From the NCBI GenBank assembly GCA_963976055.1, contig CAXBJB010000011.1:1-64000 (forward strand): DNA of 64,000 nt, in the 5' to 3' direction. The notes beneath the pieces are model-generated. The model was not told the DNA's origin. It ran no database searches and saw nothing but the letters and a program-made list of their open reading frames with translations. This DNA is from UBA1479 sp963976055. GTDB taxonomy: Bacteria; Pseudomonadota; Alphaproteobacteria; Rhodospirillales; Casp-alpha2. The translations under genes were made by a program, and so were the position numbers. Of the stretch, positions 42,238 through 51,381 are shown in pieces. Every line of letters begins with the position of its first letter. The stretch's first letter is position 1.

Positions 42238-43995
42238 ATGATCCAGACCATCGACTTTCAGAACTCGGCCGCTGCAGTGCGCCGTCCCGGACAGCCGGTC
42301 GCCTGTTACCTGGGCGGAACGGCCGGCGGCGGGTCCATTGACCTGTGCGCGATGATCGCATCGCATGCATACGATTGGCTGGAAGACCTGGCCGCCGCCC
42401 ATGCCGAGATCATCGAAGCCGAAGCCGCGCATTCCGGCGACATATGGCTTTCCGGGGCAAGCCGTCTCGATGCCCGGCCTTGGGGCCAGGCCGCGCTCAT
42501 CAAGCCCCTGTTCTTCGCCCGCGCGATCGTGCAGTGGCTGGAGGAAAATCCCGGCACCCCAGGCCTGGCCGTCGTCGACGCCTCGCCGGACGTCGCCCGG
42601 CATCTGCGCGAAATGGCGCCGAGAATTCGGGTCACCGGGATGGCCGAAACGGCGGGCCGCATTCCATCGGCGGCGGCACGTTTTATCCGCCTGACGATCT
42701 GGGCCTGGCGCGACATGATCGCCATGATCCGCAATCACCGCGGGCGGCGATGCCGTCCCGGCACCACGGCAAAGACGTTACTGCTTGTCCAGCCTGTCCG
42801 CGGCAGGCCCTTTCGCGACGCGCATACATATTTTTTCACGACGTTGCTGGATGAACGCTCCGCCGCCGGGGTCGCCGTGGCGGTCACGGGAACCGTCGAC
42901 CGGGCCGCGCGGGCCGCCGCGCCCGGAAGCGTCGAACAATCCGACCCGCTATGTCTGTTCGACGGCGTGACCCCGGGCGAGGCGCTGACCGCCTTCATCA
43001 AAGCCGTGGTTTACGCCGCAAGGGTCCGCCTGCGTCTGCCGCGCGCCGGTGCCCAAGCCCGCGGCAACGGTCATACCGCACTGTTCTGGCGACGCTTCGC
43101 CAATCAGCAGGTCGATCCCGGTGAACTGTTCCATGCATTGATCGTACGCAGCCAGCTGACTCGGTTGATTTCCGGTACCGGCTTCAAAAAGGTCGTCTTT
43201 CCCTACGAGGAGAAAGGCATCGAACGGGCCGTCATCCAAGCCTGCGCGACCCAACAGGCCGCCACATTGGGTTATGTGCCGCACCCACAACACCGTCTTC
43301 TCGTGGCCTTGCAGGACCGGCGGGCGTCGACCTGCCCCAAACCCGACGGTTACGCCCTGTGCGGCAATGCCTATATTGAATTCTTCCGGACCTGGGCCGC
43401 CAAGGCATCCGCGCCGCTTGCCGTATGGGGATCGGGAAAAGGCATCGTCGAGGCGGCGGAACCCCGGCCCGCCCGCCAGGGACGGCGGTCGGTCGTTCTC
43501 GCCCTCAGCCACCCGGAAGAGGTGATCCTGCTGGGGATCTGGCTGAAATGCCGGCCGGACATTACCCGGGAGGTCGATCTCGCCTTGCGTCCCTATCCCG
43601 CCGCGGACCCCGTACTGTTCGACCGCGCCCTGGCGGAAATTCGCCGCACACACCCTGCTGTCGCCGTCAGCACGGGGGATCTGAGATCCGATGTGCGCCT
43701 TCACGACGCCGTCGCTTTTTGCGCAACCAGCGCCGGGCTTGAGGCTGTTATAATGGGGGCCGTTGGACTGTTCGTTGACTTGACGGACGGCTTCCCCATA
43801 AATCCCTGCTTCGATGACACGTCGGCGTTCCGGCCGTCGTCAACAGCGGGCGAGCTGGCCGGGAACCTAGCGTGGCTCGCGCAGGCGGACGAGGACGCGT
43901 TGCATAACCTGCGAACGCGCCAGATCGCCGCCGCATCGCAAATCTTCGGGCCGCCTGACAAATCGGCCGTCCTTCAATCTGTCCGGTGCCCCTGA
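42238..43995 (+). CDS. Surface carbohydrate biosynthesis protein, TIGR04326-like
   Basis: This protein of about 585 residues has no obvious enzyme motifs. Its length, two-domain layout and the segment FPYEEKGIERAVIQACA suggest the surface carbohydrate biosynthesis family TIGR04326, which groups with TIGR04372 and LIC12192 genes. The second half has glycosyltransferase-like strands (RRSVVLALSHPEEVILLG, then AFCATSAGLEAVIMGA). I start it at ATG 42238; the frame is open back to TTG 42181 but that overlaps the preceding gene by 31 bases. The family call is from memory of the pattern and should be treated as weak. Confidence 0.55.
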   Translation: MIQTIDFQNSAAAVRRPGQPVACYLGGTAGGGSIDLCAMIASHAYDWLEDLAAAHAEIIEAEAAHSGDIWLSGASRLDARPWGQAALIKPLFFARAIVQWLEENPGTPGLAVVDASPDVARHLREMAPRIRVTGMAETAGRIPSAAARFIRLTIWAWRDMIAMIRNHRGRRCRPGTTAKTLLLVQPVRGRPFRDAHTYFFTTLLDERSAAGVAVAVTGTVDRAARAAAPGSVEQSDPLCLFDGVTPGEALTAFIKAVVYAARVRLRLPRAGAQARGNGHTALFWRRFANQQVDPGELFHALIVRSQLTRLISGTGFKKVVFPYEEKGIERAVIQACATQQAATLGYVPHPQHRLLVALQDRRASTCPKPDGYALCGNAYIEFFRTWAAKASAPLAVWGSGKGIVEAAEPRPARQGRRSVVLALSHPEEVILLGIWLKCRPDITREVDLALRPYPAADPVLFDRALAEIRRTHPAVAVSTGDLRSDVRLHDAVAFCATSAGLEAVIMGAVGLFVDLTDGFPINPCFDDTSAFRPSSTAGELAGNLAWLAQADEDALHNLRTRQIAAASQIFGPPDKSAVLQSVRCP

Positions 43996-44880
43996 ATGAA
44001 ACAGACGATCAAGAAATTTCTCCGCCCCCTTCTGCGCGTTCCCGGCATCGCCCGGCTTTACGGCTGTTACAAAAACGCTTGGGGCGATCCTCGCTTTCTG
44101 TACTTGCCCGCCACATGGTGGCTGGCGAAAACGCTGGTGCCGCGGCGGCGGGTACGGCTGGGCCGGGTTTCGTTCACCCTGCAATGCGACAATCAGATCA
44201 CCCATTTCCGCTGGTTCCTGTTTGGCCGAAAGGAACCGGAGATCGTCCGCTTCATCGACAACTACACCCCGCCCGACGGATTGTTCATGGACATCGGCGC
44301 CAACATCGGCGTGTTCTCCCTTTACGCCGGCAAGCGGCATGAAAACCTGCGCGTCGTGTCGGTCGAACCGGAATTCTCGAATCTGCACTACCTGAAGGAA
44401 AACATCCTGTGCAACGGGCTGAGCGAGCGGGTACGCATCATCGGCGTGGCGGCCAGCGACCAGGACGGCCTTAGCAGCCTGCACCTGCACGACACGACAC
44501 CCGGAGCGGCGGTCCATTCGGAATCGCGCGACAAGATGGAACGCACCGCGGAAGGCTACAACGTGGTGTGGGTCGAGGGCATTGCCACCGCGACGGTGGA
44601 TTCGATCTGCGCCAACATCCAGGACGTTCCCGCAGCCCTCAAGATCGACACCGACGGCAACGAGGTGAAGGTTCTTGCCGGCGCGCGCGCGACACTGGCG
44701 GACACCCGCCTGCGGGCAATCGCGATCGAACTGCCGCCGCTGCCGGAGGACGTTGCTCGCTGCCATGCCATGCTCGGCGAAAACGGCTTCAACCTAGCCT
44801 GGTCCCATGAATCCACCCGTAACGAAATCTGGGCTCGGACCAACACCCTGGAGCCGGCCAGCCGCTCCACTCAAGATTGA
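43996..44880 (+). CDS. FkbM family methyltransferase
   Basis: This 294-residue protein has FkbM motifs LFMDIGANIGVFSLYAGK, VVSVEPEFSNLHYLKENI and ALKIDTDGNEVKVLAGARAT. The DxDGNE pattern replaces the common DVEGxE. It starts at ATG 43996, directly after the preceding stop. It is the second FkbM methyltransferase of the operon, so the glycan is probably methylated at more than one position. Confidence 0.85.
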   Translation: MKQTIKKFLRPLLRVPGIARLYGCYKNAWGDPRFLYLPATWWLAKTLVPRRRVRLGRVSFTLQCDNQITHFRWFLFGRKEPEIVRFIDNYTPPDGLFMDIGANIGVFSLYAGKRHENLRVVSVEPEFSNLHYLKENILCNGLSERVRIIGVAASDQDGLSSLHLHDTTPGAAVHSESRDKMERTAEGYNVVWVEGIATATVDSICANIQDVPAALKIDTDGNEVKVLAGARATLADTRLRAIAIELPPLPEDVARCHAMLGENGFNLAWSHESTRNEIWARTNTLEPASRSTQD

Positions 44881-44883
44881 CGG

Positions 44884-45672
44884 ATGACTGCCATGCGGAC
44901 TTCAAACCTGAAACGCAAACTGAAGATGAAAGAGCCGACGATCGGTTCCTGGCTCAGCCTGGGCAACCGCGGCGTCTGCGAGATGATGGCGAAACTCGGT
45001 GGTTTCGACTGGCTGGTCGTCGACATGGAGCACACGGCAACGGATTTCGAGGCCATGACGGACCTCATCCAGGTCACCGACCTGTGCGGATTGGAGGCCT
45101 TGGTCCGCATCGGAACGAACGACCCGCTTCTCATGAAGCGGGCCCTGGACGCCGGAGCCCACGGCATCATCGTGCCGCAGGTCAACACCCCTGATGACGC
45201 CCGCCGAGCCGTCGCCAGCGCCTATTACCCTCCGCGCGGCAATCGCGGCGCAGGGCTGTTTCGTGCTCAAGGTTACAGTGACGACTTCGAGTCCTATCGC
45301 CGCTGGGCGGAGACGGAAATCACCGTGTTCGTGCAGATCGAGCACCACGAAGGCGTCGCCAACCTGGAAGAGATCATGGCGGTCGATGGAATCGACGGCT
45401 TTCTCATCGGGCCCTACGACCTTTCGGCTTCCCTCGGCCATCCCGGCGACTTCACCCATCCGGACGTCGAGGTTCAGCTGGCGCGTCTGGCTGACTATGC
45501 GCGTCATGGCAGCAAACCTGCCGGCATTCATGTCGTGTCCCCCGACGCGGCGCATCTGCGCCGTCGGCTGGACGAAGGTTTTGTCTTCATCGCCTACGGC
45601 ACTGACATGCTGTTCCTGAGCGAACGCCTCACTCAGGAAAGCGGAACCGTTCGTACCGTCAACGGCGAATGA
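44884..45672 (+). CDS. HpcH/HpaI-type pyruvate aldolase
   Basis: This 262-residue protein belongs to the HpcH/HpaI class II aldolases. EPTIGSWLSLGN, VVDMEHTATDFEAM, AGAHGIIVPQVNTPDDAR, VFVQIEHHEG (metal-binding Glu) and FLIGPYDLSASLG (GP-Asp motif) are the expected elements. The family adds pyruvate to an aldehyde to form 2-keto-3-deoxy acids. The next gene encodes a KdsB-like cytidylyltransferase for such acids, which makes a biosynthetic aldol step plausible. It starts at ATG 44884, three bases after the FkbM gene. Confidence 0.87.
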   Translation: MTAMRTSNLKRKLKMKEPTIGSWLSLGNRGVCEMMAKLGGFDWLVVDMEHTATDFEAMTDLIQVTDLCGLEALVRIGTNDPLLMKRALDAGAHGIIVPQVNTPDDARRAVASAYYPPRGNRGAGLFRAQGYSDDFESYRRWAETEITVFVQIEHHEGVANLEEIMAVDGIDGFLIGPYDLSASLGHPGDFTHPDVEVQLARLADYARHGSKPAGIHVVSPDAAHLRRRLDEGFVFIAYGTDMLFLSERLTQESGTVRTVNGE

Positions 45673-45694
45673 CGGCTTTTGGAGGGAATCATCC

Positions 45695-46456
45695 TTGACC
45701 AACGCGATCTGCATCATTCCGGCGCGCATGGCGTCCAGCCGGTTTCCCGGCAAGCCCCTGGCGCCGCTTCTCGGCATGCCGCTGATTCTGCATGTCTGGC
45801 ACCGCTGCCTTCTGTCCGGGGTGTTCTCGCGGATAATTGTCGCCACCTGCGACGCCGAAATCCGCGACTGCGTCTCGTTGGCGGGCGGCGAAGCCGTCAT
45901 GACCGCCGACACCCACGAGCGCTGCACGGATCGCGTCACCGAAGCCGATACCATCATCTTCCCGGGAGCCGCGACCCAGGACATCATCACCATGGTCCAG
46001 GGCGACGAAGTTCTCGTCGACCCGCCGTCCCTTGCCCTCATGCGCGACGCCCTGATCGAACGGAACGCTGACGCCGTGAACTTCATCAGCCCCATCGAAT
46101 ACCCCGCCGACGGCGACGACGTCAACGTCGTCAAGGCGGTCGTTGCGCCTGACGGTCGGATCATCTACCTGTCGCGCGCCGCGGTGCCGTCACGGTCACG
46201 CTCACCCGAGGCGCCGATGTTTCAACAGACAGGGATCATCGCGTTCCGCCGGGACTTCCTGGCGCGTTTCAGCGCACTTCCTCAGACACCGCTTGAACGC
46301 CACGAGTCGATCGACATGCTGCGCCTGATCGAGCACAACCTGCCCCTTTATGCGGTGGCCGGAGACCGCCCCACCATCGGCGTCGACACCGAACAGGACC
46401 GGCAGCGCGCCGAGCAGGCCCTTGCCGACGACCCCCATACCCGACGCTACCTCTAG
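45695..46456 (+). CDS. KdsB-like CMP-3-deoxy-acid cytidylyltransferase
   Basis: This 253-residue protein matches the KdsB family: CIIPARMASSRFPGKPL, IIVATCDAEIRD, TMVQGDEVLVDP and FQQTGIIAFRR. KdsB activates Kdo with CTP. KdsB reads QGDEP at the metal site, while here QGDEVLVDPP departs slightly. Because it follows an aldolase rather than the Kdo8P synthase genes, it probably activates a different 2-keto-3-deoxy acid. The start is TTG 45695, eight bases after GGAGGG. Confidence 0.85.
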   Translation: MTNAICIIPARMASSRFPGKPLAPLLGMPLILHVWHRCLLSGVFSRIIVATCDAEIRDCVSLAGGEAVMTADTHERCTDRVTEADTIIFPGAATQDIITMVQGDEVLVDPPSLALMRDALIERNADAVNFISPIEYPADGDDVNVVKAVVAPDGRIIYLSRAAVPSRSRSPEAPMFQQTGIIAFRRDFLARFSALPQTPLERHESIDMLRLIEHNLPLYAVAGDRPTIGVDTEQDRQRAEQALADDPHTRRYL

Positions 46457-46500
46457 CGCTTCATCCACAACCGCCCGCAAGCCAAATCAGGCATGATCCA

Positions 46501-47556
46501 ATGAAATCCTTGAAGATCGGCATCGCAGGCCACGGCCTTGTCGGCAAGCGTCGTCATCGCTACATCGACGAAAACCCCGCCATGACCGTGGTCGCGGTCA
46601 GCGACCAGAAGTACGCCAACGGCGCGGGCGGGCCGTCCGGCCTTCGCAGCTACGGGGATTTCCGCGAGCTTATCGCCGCCGAACGCCTCGATGCGCTGTT
46701 CGTCTGCCTGCCCAACGCCGAGGCCGCAGAGGCGACCATCCTCGGGTTAGAGCACGGCATGCATGTGTTCTGTGAAAAGCCGCCGGGACGGACGGCCGCG
46801 GACATTCGCCACGTGCGCGAGGCCGAAATGCGGCATCCTGGGCGCAAACTCAAATACGGGTTCAATCACAGGTACCACGACTCCGTTCTTGAAGCCCTGT
46901 CGCTGATCCGGGGCGGCAGCCTCGGCACCGTCATCAACATACGCGGCATCTACGGAAAGTCGGTGCTGACCCCCAAGATCAAAGGTGTCGAAGATCCCGA
47001 GGATCCGGCCTACTGGCGGCGCAAACGGGAAGTCGCCGGGGGCGGAATTCTGCTTGACCAGGGCATCCATATGGTCGACCTGATGCGCTGCTTCGGGGGT
47101 GAATTCACGGACGTCAAAAGCTTCGTTGAAAATTCATTCTGGCAGCGCGACGTCGAAGACAATGCTTACGCGATCATGCGCAGCCAGGGCGGCACGGTGG
47201 CCATGTTGCATTCCAGCGCCACACAATGGCGGCACATGTTTTCTCTAGTTATCGGCCTGACGGGCGGTTCATTGACGCTGGCCGGCATCCTGACCAGCAC
47301 GAAATCGTACGGCCAGGAGACGCTCACCATCACCTATGCGGACGAACTCGCCAACGGCAATCCCCGCGAGACGCGCACCAGCTACATCCACGACAATTCC
47401 TGGGAACGGGAAATCACCGATTTCGCCACGCACATCCTGAACAACACGCCCGTCGATATCGGCAACAGCGAGGACGCCTTGAAAACCATGGAACTGGTCT
47501 ATCGCATATACTGCGCGGATGACGCCTGGCGTACACGCTTCGGCATCTCTCTGTAA
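46501..47556 (+). CDS. Gfo/Idh/MocA family oxidoreductase
   Basis: This 351-residue protein has the Rossmann motif KIGIAGHGLVGKRRH and EKP at about residues 92-94 (VFCEKPPGRTA), the usual catalytic lysine motif. GGGILLDQGIHMVDLMRCF supplies the GxxxxDxGxHxxD/H region of the C-terminal domain. It oxidises or reduces a sugar or sugar nucleotide with NAD(P). It starts at ATG 46501, 44 bases after the KdsB-like gene. Its partner in the module is unknown. Confidence 0.85.
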   Translation: MKSLKIGIAGHGLVGKRRHRYIDENPAMTVVAVSDQKYANGAGGPSGLRSYGDFRELIAAERLDALFVCLPNAEAAEATILGLEHGMHVFCEKPPGRTAADIRHVREAEMRHPGRKLKYGFNHRYHDSVLEALSLIRGGSLGTVINIRGIYGKSVLTPKIKGVEDPEDPAYWRRKREVAGGGILLDQGIHMVDLMRCFGGEFTDVKSFVENSFWQRDVEDNAYAIMRSQGGTVAMLHSSATQWRHMFSLVIGLTGGSLTLAGILTSTKSYGQETLTITYADELANGNPRETRTSYIHDNSWEREITDFATHILNNTPVDIGNSEDALKTMELVYRIYCADDAWRTRFGISL

Positions 47557-47607
47557 TCATTCGCTGATGCGCCGGTTTTCCGAATCCGCCAAAAACGGGC
47601 TTTCCGC

Positions 47608-48258
47608 ATGACCGTCCGACTACGCCTGCTGATGCTCGACCTGGATGGCACCCTTATCGAGTCGTTGGCCGTCAAGGATGCTGCCTTCGCCCGGCTTTAT
47701 GCAGACGCCCCCCGATTCGACGAGATCATGGCCTATCACCGCAGCCACAACCACGTTGTCCGTTTCAAGAAATTTCGGCACATAAGCGAACACTTCCTGG
47801 GCAGGCCGCTTTCAGCCGAGGAAGACGCCGGCCTGCGAAAGACGTTCGAGAAATTCGTCGTCGACGGCCTGATTGGGTGTCCGGAAGTCTCCGGCGCGCG
47901 GCGTTTCTTGGACACCTATCAAGGGATTGTACCCATGGTCCTGATCTCACACTCCCCCGACGGCGAACTTCGCCGCGTCCTCGCCGCTCGTGGCCTGGAC
48001 CGCTATTTCGAGGCGATCTACAGCGCCGACTGGACGAAACAGGAAGCCATCGCCGATGCGCTGGCCGTCCATGACGTGTCGGCGGCGGAAACCGTCTACG
48101 TCGGCGATTCGCCCGAAGACGCCGGGGCCGCGGCGGCAAACGGCGTTGCCTTCGTTGGCCGCCGCAGCGACCGAAACCTGAACGGCCTGGAAGCGCGCGT
48201 CTTCGCTGACATGAATGAGGTCCACGAGCACTTGGCAGCGGCATACGGGACGGAGTGA
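47608..48258 (+). CDS. HAD-family phosphatase
   Basis: This 216-residue protein has the HAD motifs LMLDLDGTLIES near the N-terminus (nucleophile Asp and acid Asp), LISHSPDGE as motif II, a lysine in DWTKQEAIADAL as motif III and VYVGDSPEDAGAAAANG as motif IV. It is like phosphoglycolate phosphatases with a helical cap. It may dephosphorylate an aldolase product, the role KdsC plays in Kdo synthesis. It starts at ATG 47608 after a 51-base gap. Confidence 0.85.
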   Translation: MTVRLRLLMLDLDGTLIESLAVKDAAFARLYADAPRFDEIMAYHRSHNHVVRFKKFRHISEHFLGRPLSAEEDAGLRKTFEKFVVDGLIGCPEVSGARRFLDTYQGIVPMVLISHSPDGELRRVLAARGLDRYFEAIYSADWTKQEAIADALAVHDVSAAETVYVGDSPEDAGAAAANGVAFVGRRSDRNLNGLEARVFADMNEVHEHLAAAYGTE

Positions 48259-48294
48259 GCGGTTGATGACGCAGCTTGATACTGGATTTTGGCC

Positions 48295-49239
48295 ATGACC
48301 CTCGTCGGCGTTTGCTCGCGGTCGTTCTCCCGCCACCCGACCCTCCGGGCGGAGATTTTGGCGCGCTATCCGCAGACCAAGTTCAACGACGCAGGCCACT
48401 CCTTGTCGGGCGACGCCCTCGTCGCCTTCCTTGAGGATTGCGACAAGGCCGTGATCGCCCTGGAGCCAATGGAACGTGCCGTTCTGGACCGCCTGGCCCG
48501 CCTGCAGGTAATCGCAAAGTACGGTGTCGGATTTGATAAGCTCGATCTCGACGGCATGCGAGAAAAGGGCATTCGCCTTGGATGGGTGCCGGGGGTCAAC
48601 CGGCGCGCGGTTAGCGAACTCGCCTTGTGTTTCATGGTCACGCTGCTGCGGCGGGTTGCGCCGCTTTCGCGATCTGTCGCCGCGGGAGACTGGTCGCCAG
48701 GCGTGGGAAGTCAGCTCAGCAGCAAGACGGTTGGCATTGTCGGTTGCGGTCATGTCGGCAAGGATATCGCCGGGATATTGCGCGCCATGGGCGTCAATGT
48801 CCTCGCGCATGACATCATTGACCAGCGGGCCTATTACGAAACTGCCGGCATCAAGCCCACAACTCTGGATCACCTACTGCGAACGTCTGATATCGTATCC
48901 CTGCATTTGCCGCTGAACGCCTCCACGAAGGGCATCATATCAAGGGAGCTTTTGGCGACGATGAAGCCCGGCGCGATGCTCATCAATACGGCCCGGGGTG
49001 GATTGGTGGATGAACTGGCGCTGGCCGAGGCCCTGTTATCAGGTCAGCTGTCAGGCGCGGCATTCGACGTATTCGCCGACGAGCCGCCGGGTGACCACCC
49101 TTTGTTTGCACTCGATAACTTCCTGGCAACGCCCCATATCGGCGGCAGCACGGAAGACTCGATTCTCGCGATGGGCCGGGCAGCGATCCAAGGCCTTGAC
49201 GACAACCGCTTACCCGAGCCTGGAGTGTTCCCGCTTTGA
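48295..49239 (+). CDS. D-isomer-specific 2-hydroxyacid dehydrogenase
   Basis: This protein of about 314 residues resembles phosphoglycerate dehydrogenase. GIVGCGHVGKDIAGIL is the NAD-binding motif, and INTARGGLVDE, FADEPPGDHPL and TPHIGGSTED carry the catalytic Arg, Glu and His. ATG 48295 is preferred over TTG 48289. It could produce or consume a 2-keto acid used by the aldolase module, for example glyceric or lactic acid substituents. Its stop overlaps the next gene's TTG start. Confidence 0.85.
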   Translation: MTLVGVCSRSFSRHPTLRAEILARYPQTKFNDAGHSLSGDALVAFLEDCDKAVIALEPMERAVLDRLARLQVIAKYGVGFDKLDLDGMREKGIRLGWVPGVNRRAVSELALCFMVTLLRRVAPLSRSVAAGDWSPGVGSQLSSKTVGIVGCGHVGKDIAGILRAMGVNVLAHDIIDQRAYYETAGIKPTTLDHLLRTSDIVSLHLPLNASTKGIISRELLATMKPGAMLINTARGGLVDELALAEALLSGQLSGAAFDVFADEPPGDHPLFALDNFLATPHIGGSTEDSILAMGRAAIQGLDDNRLPEPGVFPL

Positions 49240-50156
49240 AGATCGCCGTCAAACTGGCGTACGTAGTGCCGACCAAGGACCGCCCAGACGACCTCGGCAA
49301 GCTCCTTGAGAGCATCCGCAGGCAGACTCGGATACCCGACCAATTGATCATCGTCGATGGAAGCGCACCGGATGTGCGTCATGTCGTCGACCGCTTCGCC
49401 GATCTGCCCATCACCTACGTCCGCGAGATGCCTCCGTCTTTGGCGCGCCAACGCAACGCCGGCATGGCCGCGTTATCCGACGACATCACCGTGGCCGGAT
49501 ATCTGGACGATGACATCGTCATGGAACCGGATGCCACGGCGAAGATGGTCGGATTCTGGGAAGACGCCGCGACGGATGTCGGCGGTGCGGCGTTCTCGAT
49601 TATCAACCAGCCCCTGATCATCCGGGAATCCGTTCTGAAATTCTTTCTTATGCACGGATCCAAACCGGGCCGGGTCATGCCTTCCGGATTCGCCGCCTTC
49701 ATCCCCTATGTCACAAAGACGATACAGACCGAATGGCTCTACGGCGGCGCGACGGTCTGGCGGCGCGACGTCATCGACGAAATCAGCTTTGACGAATGGT
49801 ATGACGGCTATGGATACCTGGAAGACCTGGACTACAGCTATCGAGTGAGCCGCCGATGGAAACTGTTCGTCACGGGGGACGCCCGGGTCTGGCATTTCTC
49901 GGGACAGAAGTCGCTCGACAAGCAGTACGAACTCGGCCGCCAACAGACCTTCAACCGGATATATTTTGTGCGCAAAATGAAAACCTTCTCGCGCTTGGCC
50001 ACAGCCTGGGCCCTGTCCGGTTTGGTGCTCATGGCACTGTTGGCGTTCATAAAGCACCGAGACCGTCCCCGGTACCGCCGGATCATCGGTAATATACACG
50101 GCATCGTCGCGGCACTGAGCGGTCGCGAGAAATCGTTCGCCGGGCATTGGAAATAA
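49236..50156 (+). CDS. Family 2 glycosyltransferase
   Basis: This 306-residue GT-A protein has VPTKDRPDDLGKLLES, IIVDGSAPDV and GYLDDDIVMEPDA (the DxD motif region). The C-terminal part has FDEWYDGYGYLEDLDYSYRV, typical of ED-x-D catalytic elements, then a membrane helix near residue 258-275 (LSGLVLMALLAFI). The start is TTG 49236, eight bases after GGAGTG. It is one of three recognised transferases in this operon, so assembly probably needs others elsewhere. Confidence 0.85.
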   Translation: MKIAVKLAYVVPTKDRPDDLGKLLESIRRQTRIPDQLIIVDGSAPDVRHVVDRFADLPITYVREMPPSLARQRNAGMAALSDDITVAGYLDDDIVMEPDATAKMVGFWEDAATDVGGAAFSIINQPLIIRESVLKFFLMHGSKPGRVMPSGFAAFIPYVTKTIQTEWLYGGATVWRRDVIDEISFDEWYDGYGYLEDLDYSYRVSRRWKLFVTGDARVWHFSGQKSLDKQYELGRQQTFNRIYFVRKMKTFSRLATAWALSGLVLMALLAFIKHRDRPRYRRIIGNIHGIVAALSGREKSFAGHWK

Positions 50157-50205
50157 CACCGAGAGTGAGAAACACGCAAACCATCGGCAACGGGAACTGC
50201 CTGAC

Positions 50206-51381
50206 ATGACGGTGCTCTGGGTCGCCCATGGCTATCCCTGTCCTCAGTTTCCGGGACTGGGCGCCTTTCTCAAGGTTCAGGCCCAGGCCCTGGCACCCAA
50301 CTTGCCCCGTCTCGACATCGTGACGCCCGTGTCGGCGATGCCCTGGGGCATTGGGCAGTTGTCACCGCGCTGGCGCCGTGTGTCCGAGATGCCCGCGATC
50401 GAACAGGACGGAAATGTGACCGTGCATCGTCCCCGCTATTTCGCGCACCCCCGGGAAAACCGTTTCGGCCTGCCGCACCGGTTCATGCTGCAGGCGGTCC
50501 GCGGGCTCGGCCTTGTCCGGCCCGCGATGATTCATGCCCATTGCGGCGTGCCCCACGGCTGGGTCGCCCTGCAGTTGGCCCGCGAATGGGGGGTGCCTTA
50601 TGCCATGACGCTTCTCGGCAGCGACGTCGCCATCTTCGCCAAGGCAACGGCGGGTGCCCGTCAGCGCTTCGTCGAATCGGTGCGCGGCGCCGATGCCGTT
50701 TTCGCGGTCGGATCGCATCTGGCAGCCGAAACCGAGGTCATGACCGGCCGGCGGCCCGACGTGCTGCACTATGGCGTGCGCGAGGATTGGTTGACCGCGC
50801 CGCGCGACAAATCGGGCGCGCGGGCCCGTCTGGATCTGCCGCGCGACGGGTTCATCGGCTTGTTCGTCGGGCAATTGTCCGTGGCGAAGGGCGTGGCCGA
50901 TCTGGCGCGGGCGATCAAGCGATTCAGCACCGGAGACGGCGCCGCGCCGGCCCAATGGCTGTTTGTCGGTGACGGGCCGTTGCGCGCGATGCTGGAGGAA
51001 CTGCCCACCTGCCGCCTGGCCGGCGCCGTCGATCACGCGGCCCTACGGGACTACTACGACGCGGCCGATGCGCTGTTCCTGCCGAGCCATCAGGAAGGCC
51101 TGCCGACGGTGACCCTGGAAGCGGGCAGCCGCGGCCTTCCGGTGGCCGCGACGGACGTGGGGTCCGTGCGGGACGTTGTCCGCGCGGACACCGGCTGGCT
51201 TCTGCGGCCGCGGAACGATGACGACCTGTTGCAGGCCATGCGCGCGGCGGCGGCTGATTCGGAAACTCTGGGACCGCGCGGCGACCGTCTTTTCCAGATC
51301 GTCCGGACAACCTATTCGGCGGCGGCGAACGCCGCCACGGTCCGCGAACGTTACGCCACCTTGTGCAAAGACCTAGGCTGA
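50206..51381 (+). CDS. Family 4 glycosyltransferase
   Basis: This 391-residue GT-B protein has the GT4 pattern GLFVGQLSVAKGVADLARAI, FVGDGPLRAMLEEL and LPSHQEGLPTVTLEAGSRGL (E-x7-E). The N-terminus GYPCPQFPGLGAFLKVQAQA is that of the retaining transferase acceptor domain. It is the last + strand gene of the ops-headed run, and its stop overlaps the 3' end of the convergent SDR gene by nine bases. Confidence 0.86.
   Translation: MTVLWVAHGYPCPQFPGLGAFLKVQAQALAPNLPRLDIVTPVSAMPWGIGQLSPRWRRVSEMPAIEQDGNVTVHRPRYFAHPRENRFGLPHRFMLQAVRGLGLVRPAMIHAHCGVPHGWVALQLAREWGVPYAMTLLGSDVAIFAKATAGARQRFVESVRGADAVFAVGSHLAAETEVMTGRRPDVLHYGVREDWLTAPRDKSGARARLDLPRDGFIGLFVGQLSVAKGVADLARAIKRFSTGDGAAPAQWLFVGDGPLRAMLEELPTCRLAGAVDHAALRDYYDAADALFLPSHQEGLPTVTLEAGSRGLPVAATDVGSVRDVVRADTGWLLRPRNDDDLLQAMRAAAADSETLGPRGDRLFQIVRTTYSAAANAATVRERYATLCKDLG

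Noticed and set aside
45695..46456. Calling this gene kdsB of the core Kdo pathway
   Set aside because: It sits with an HpcH-type aldolase, not with Kdo8P synthase genes, and is probably a paralogue; the core gene is expected elsewhere in the genome.
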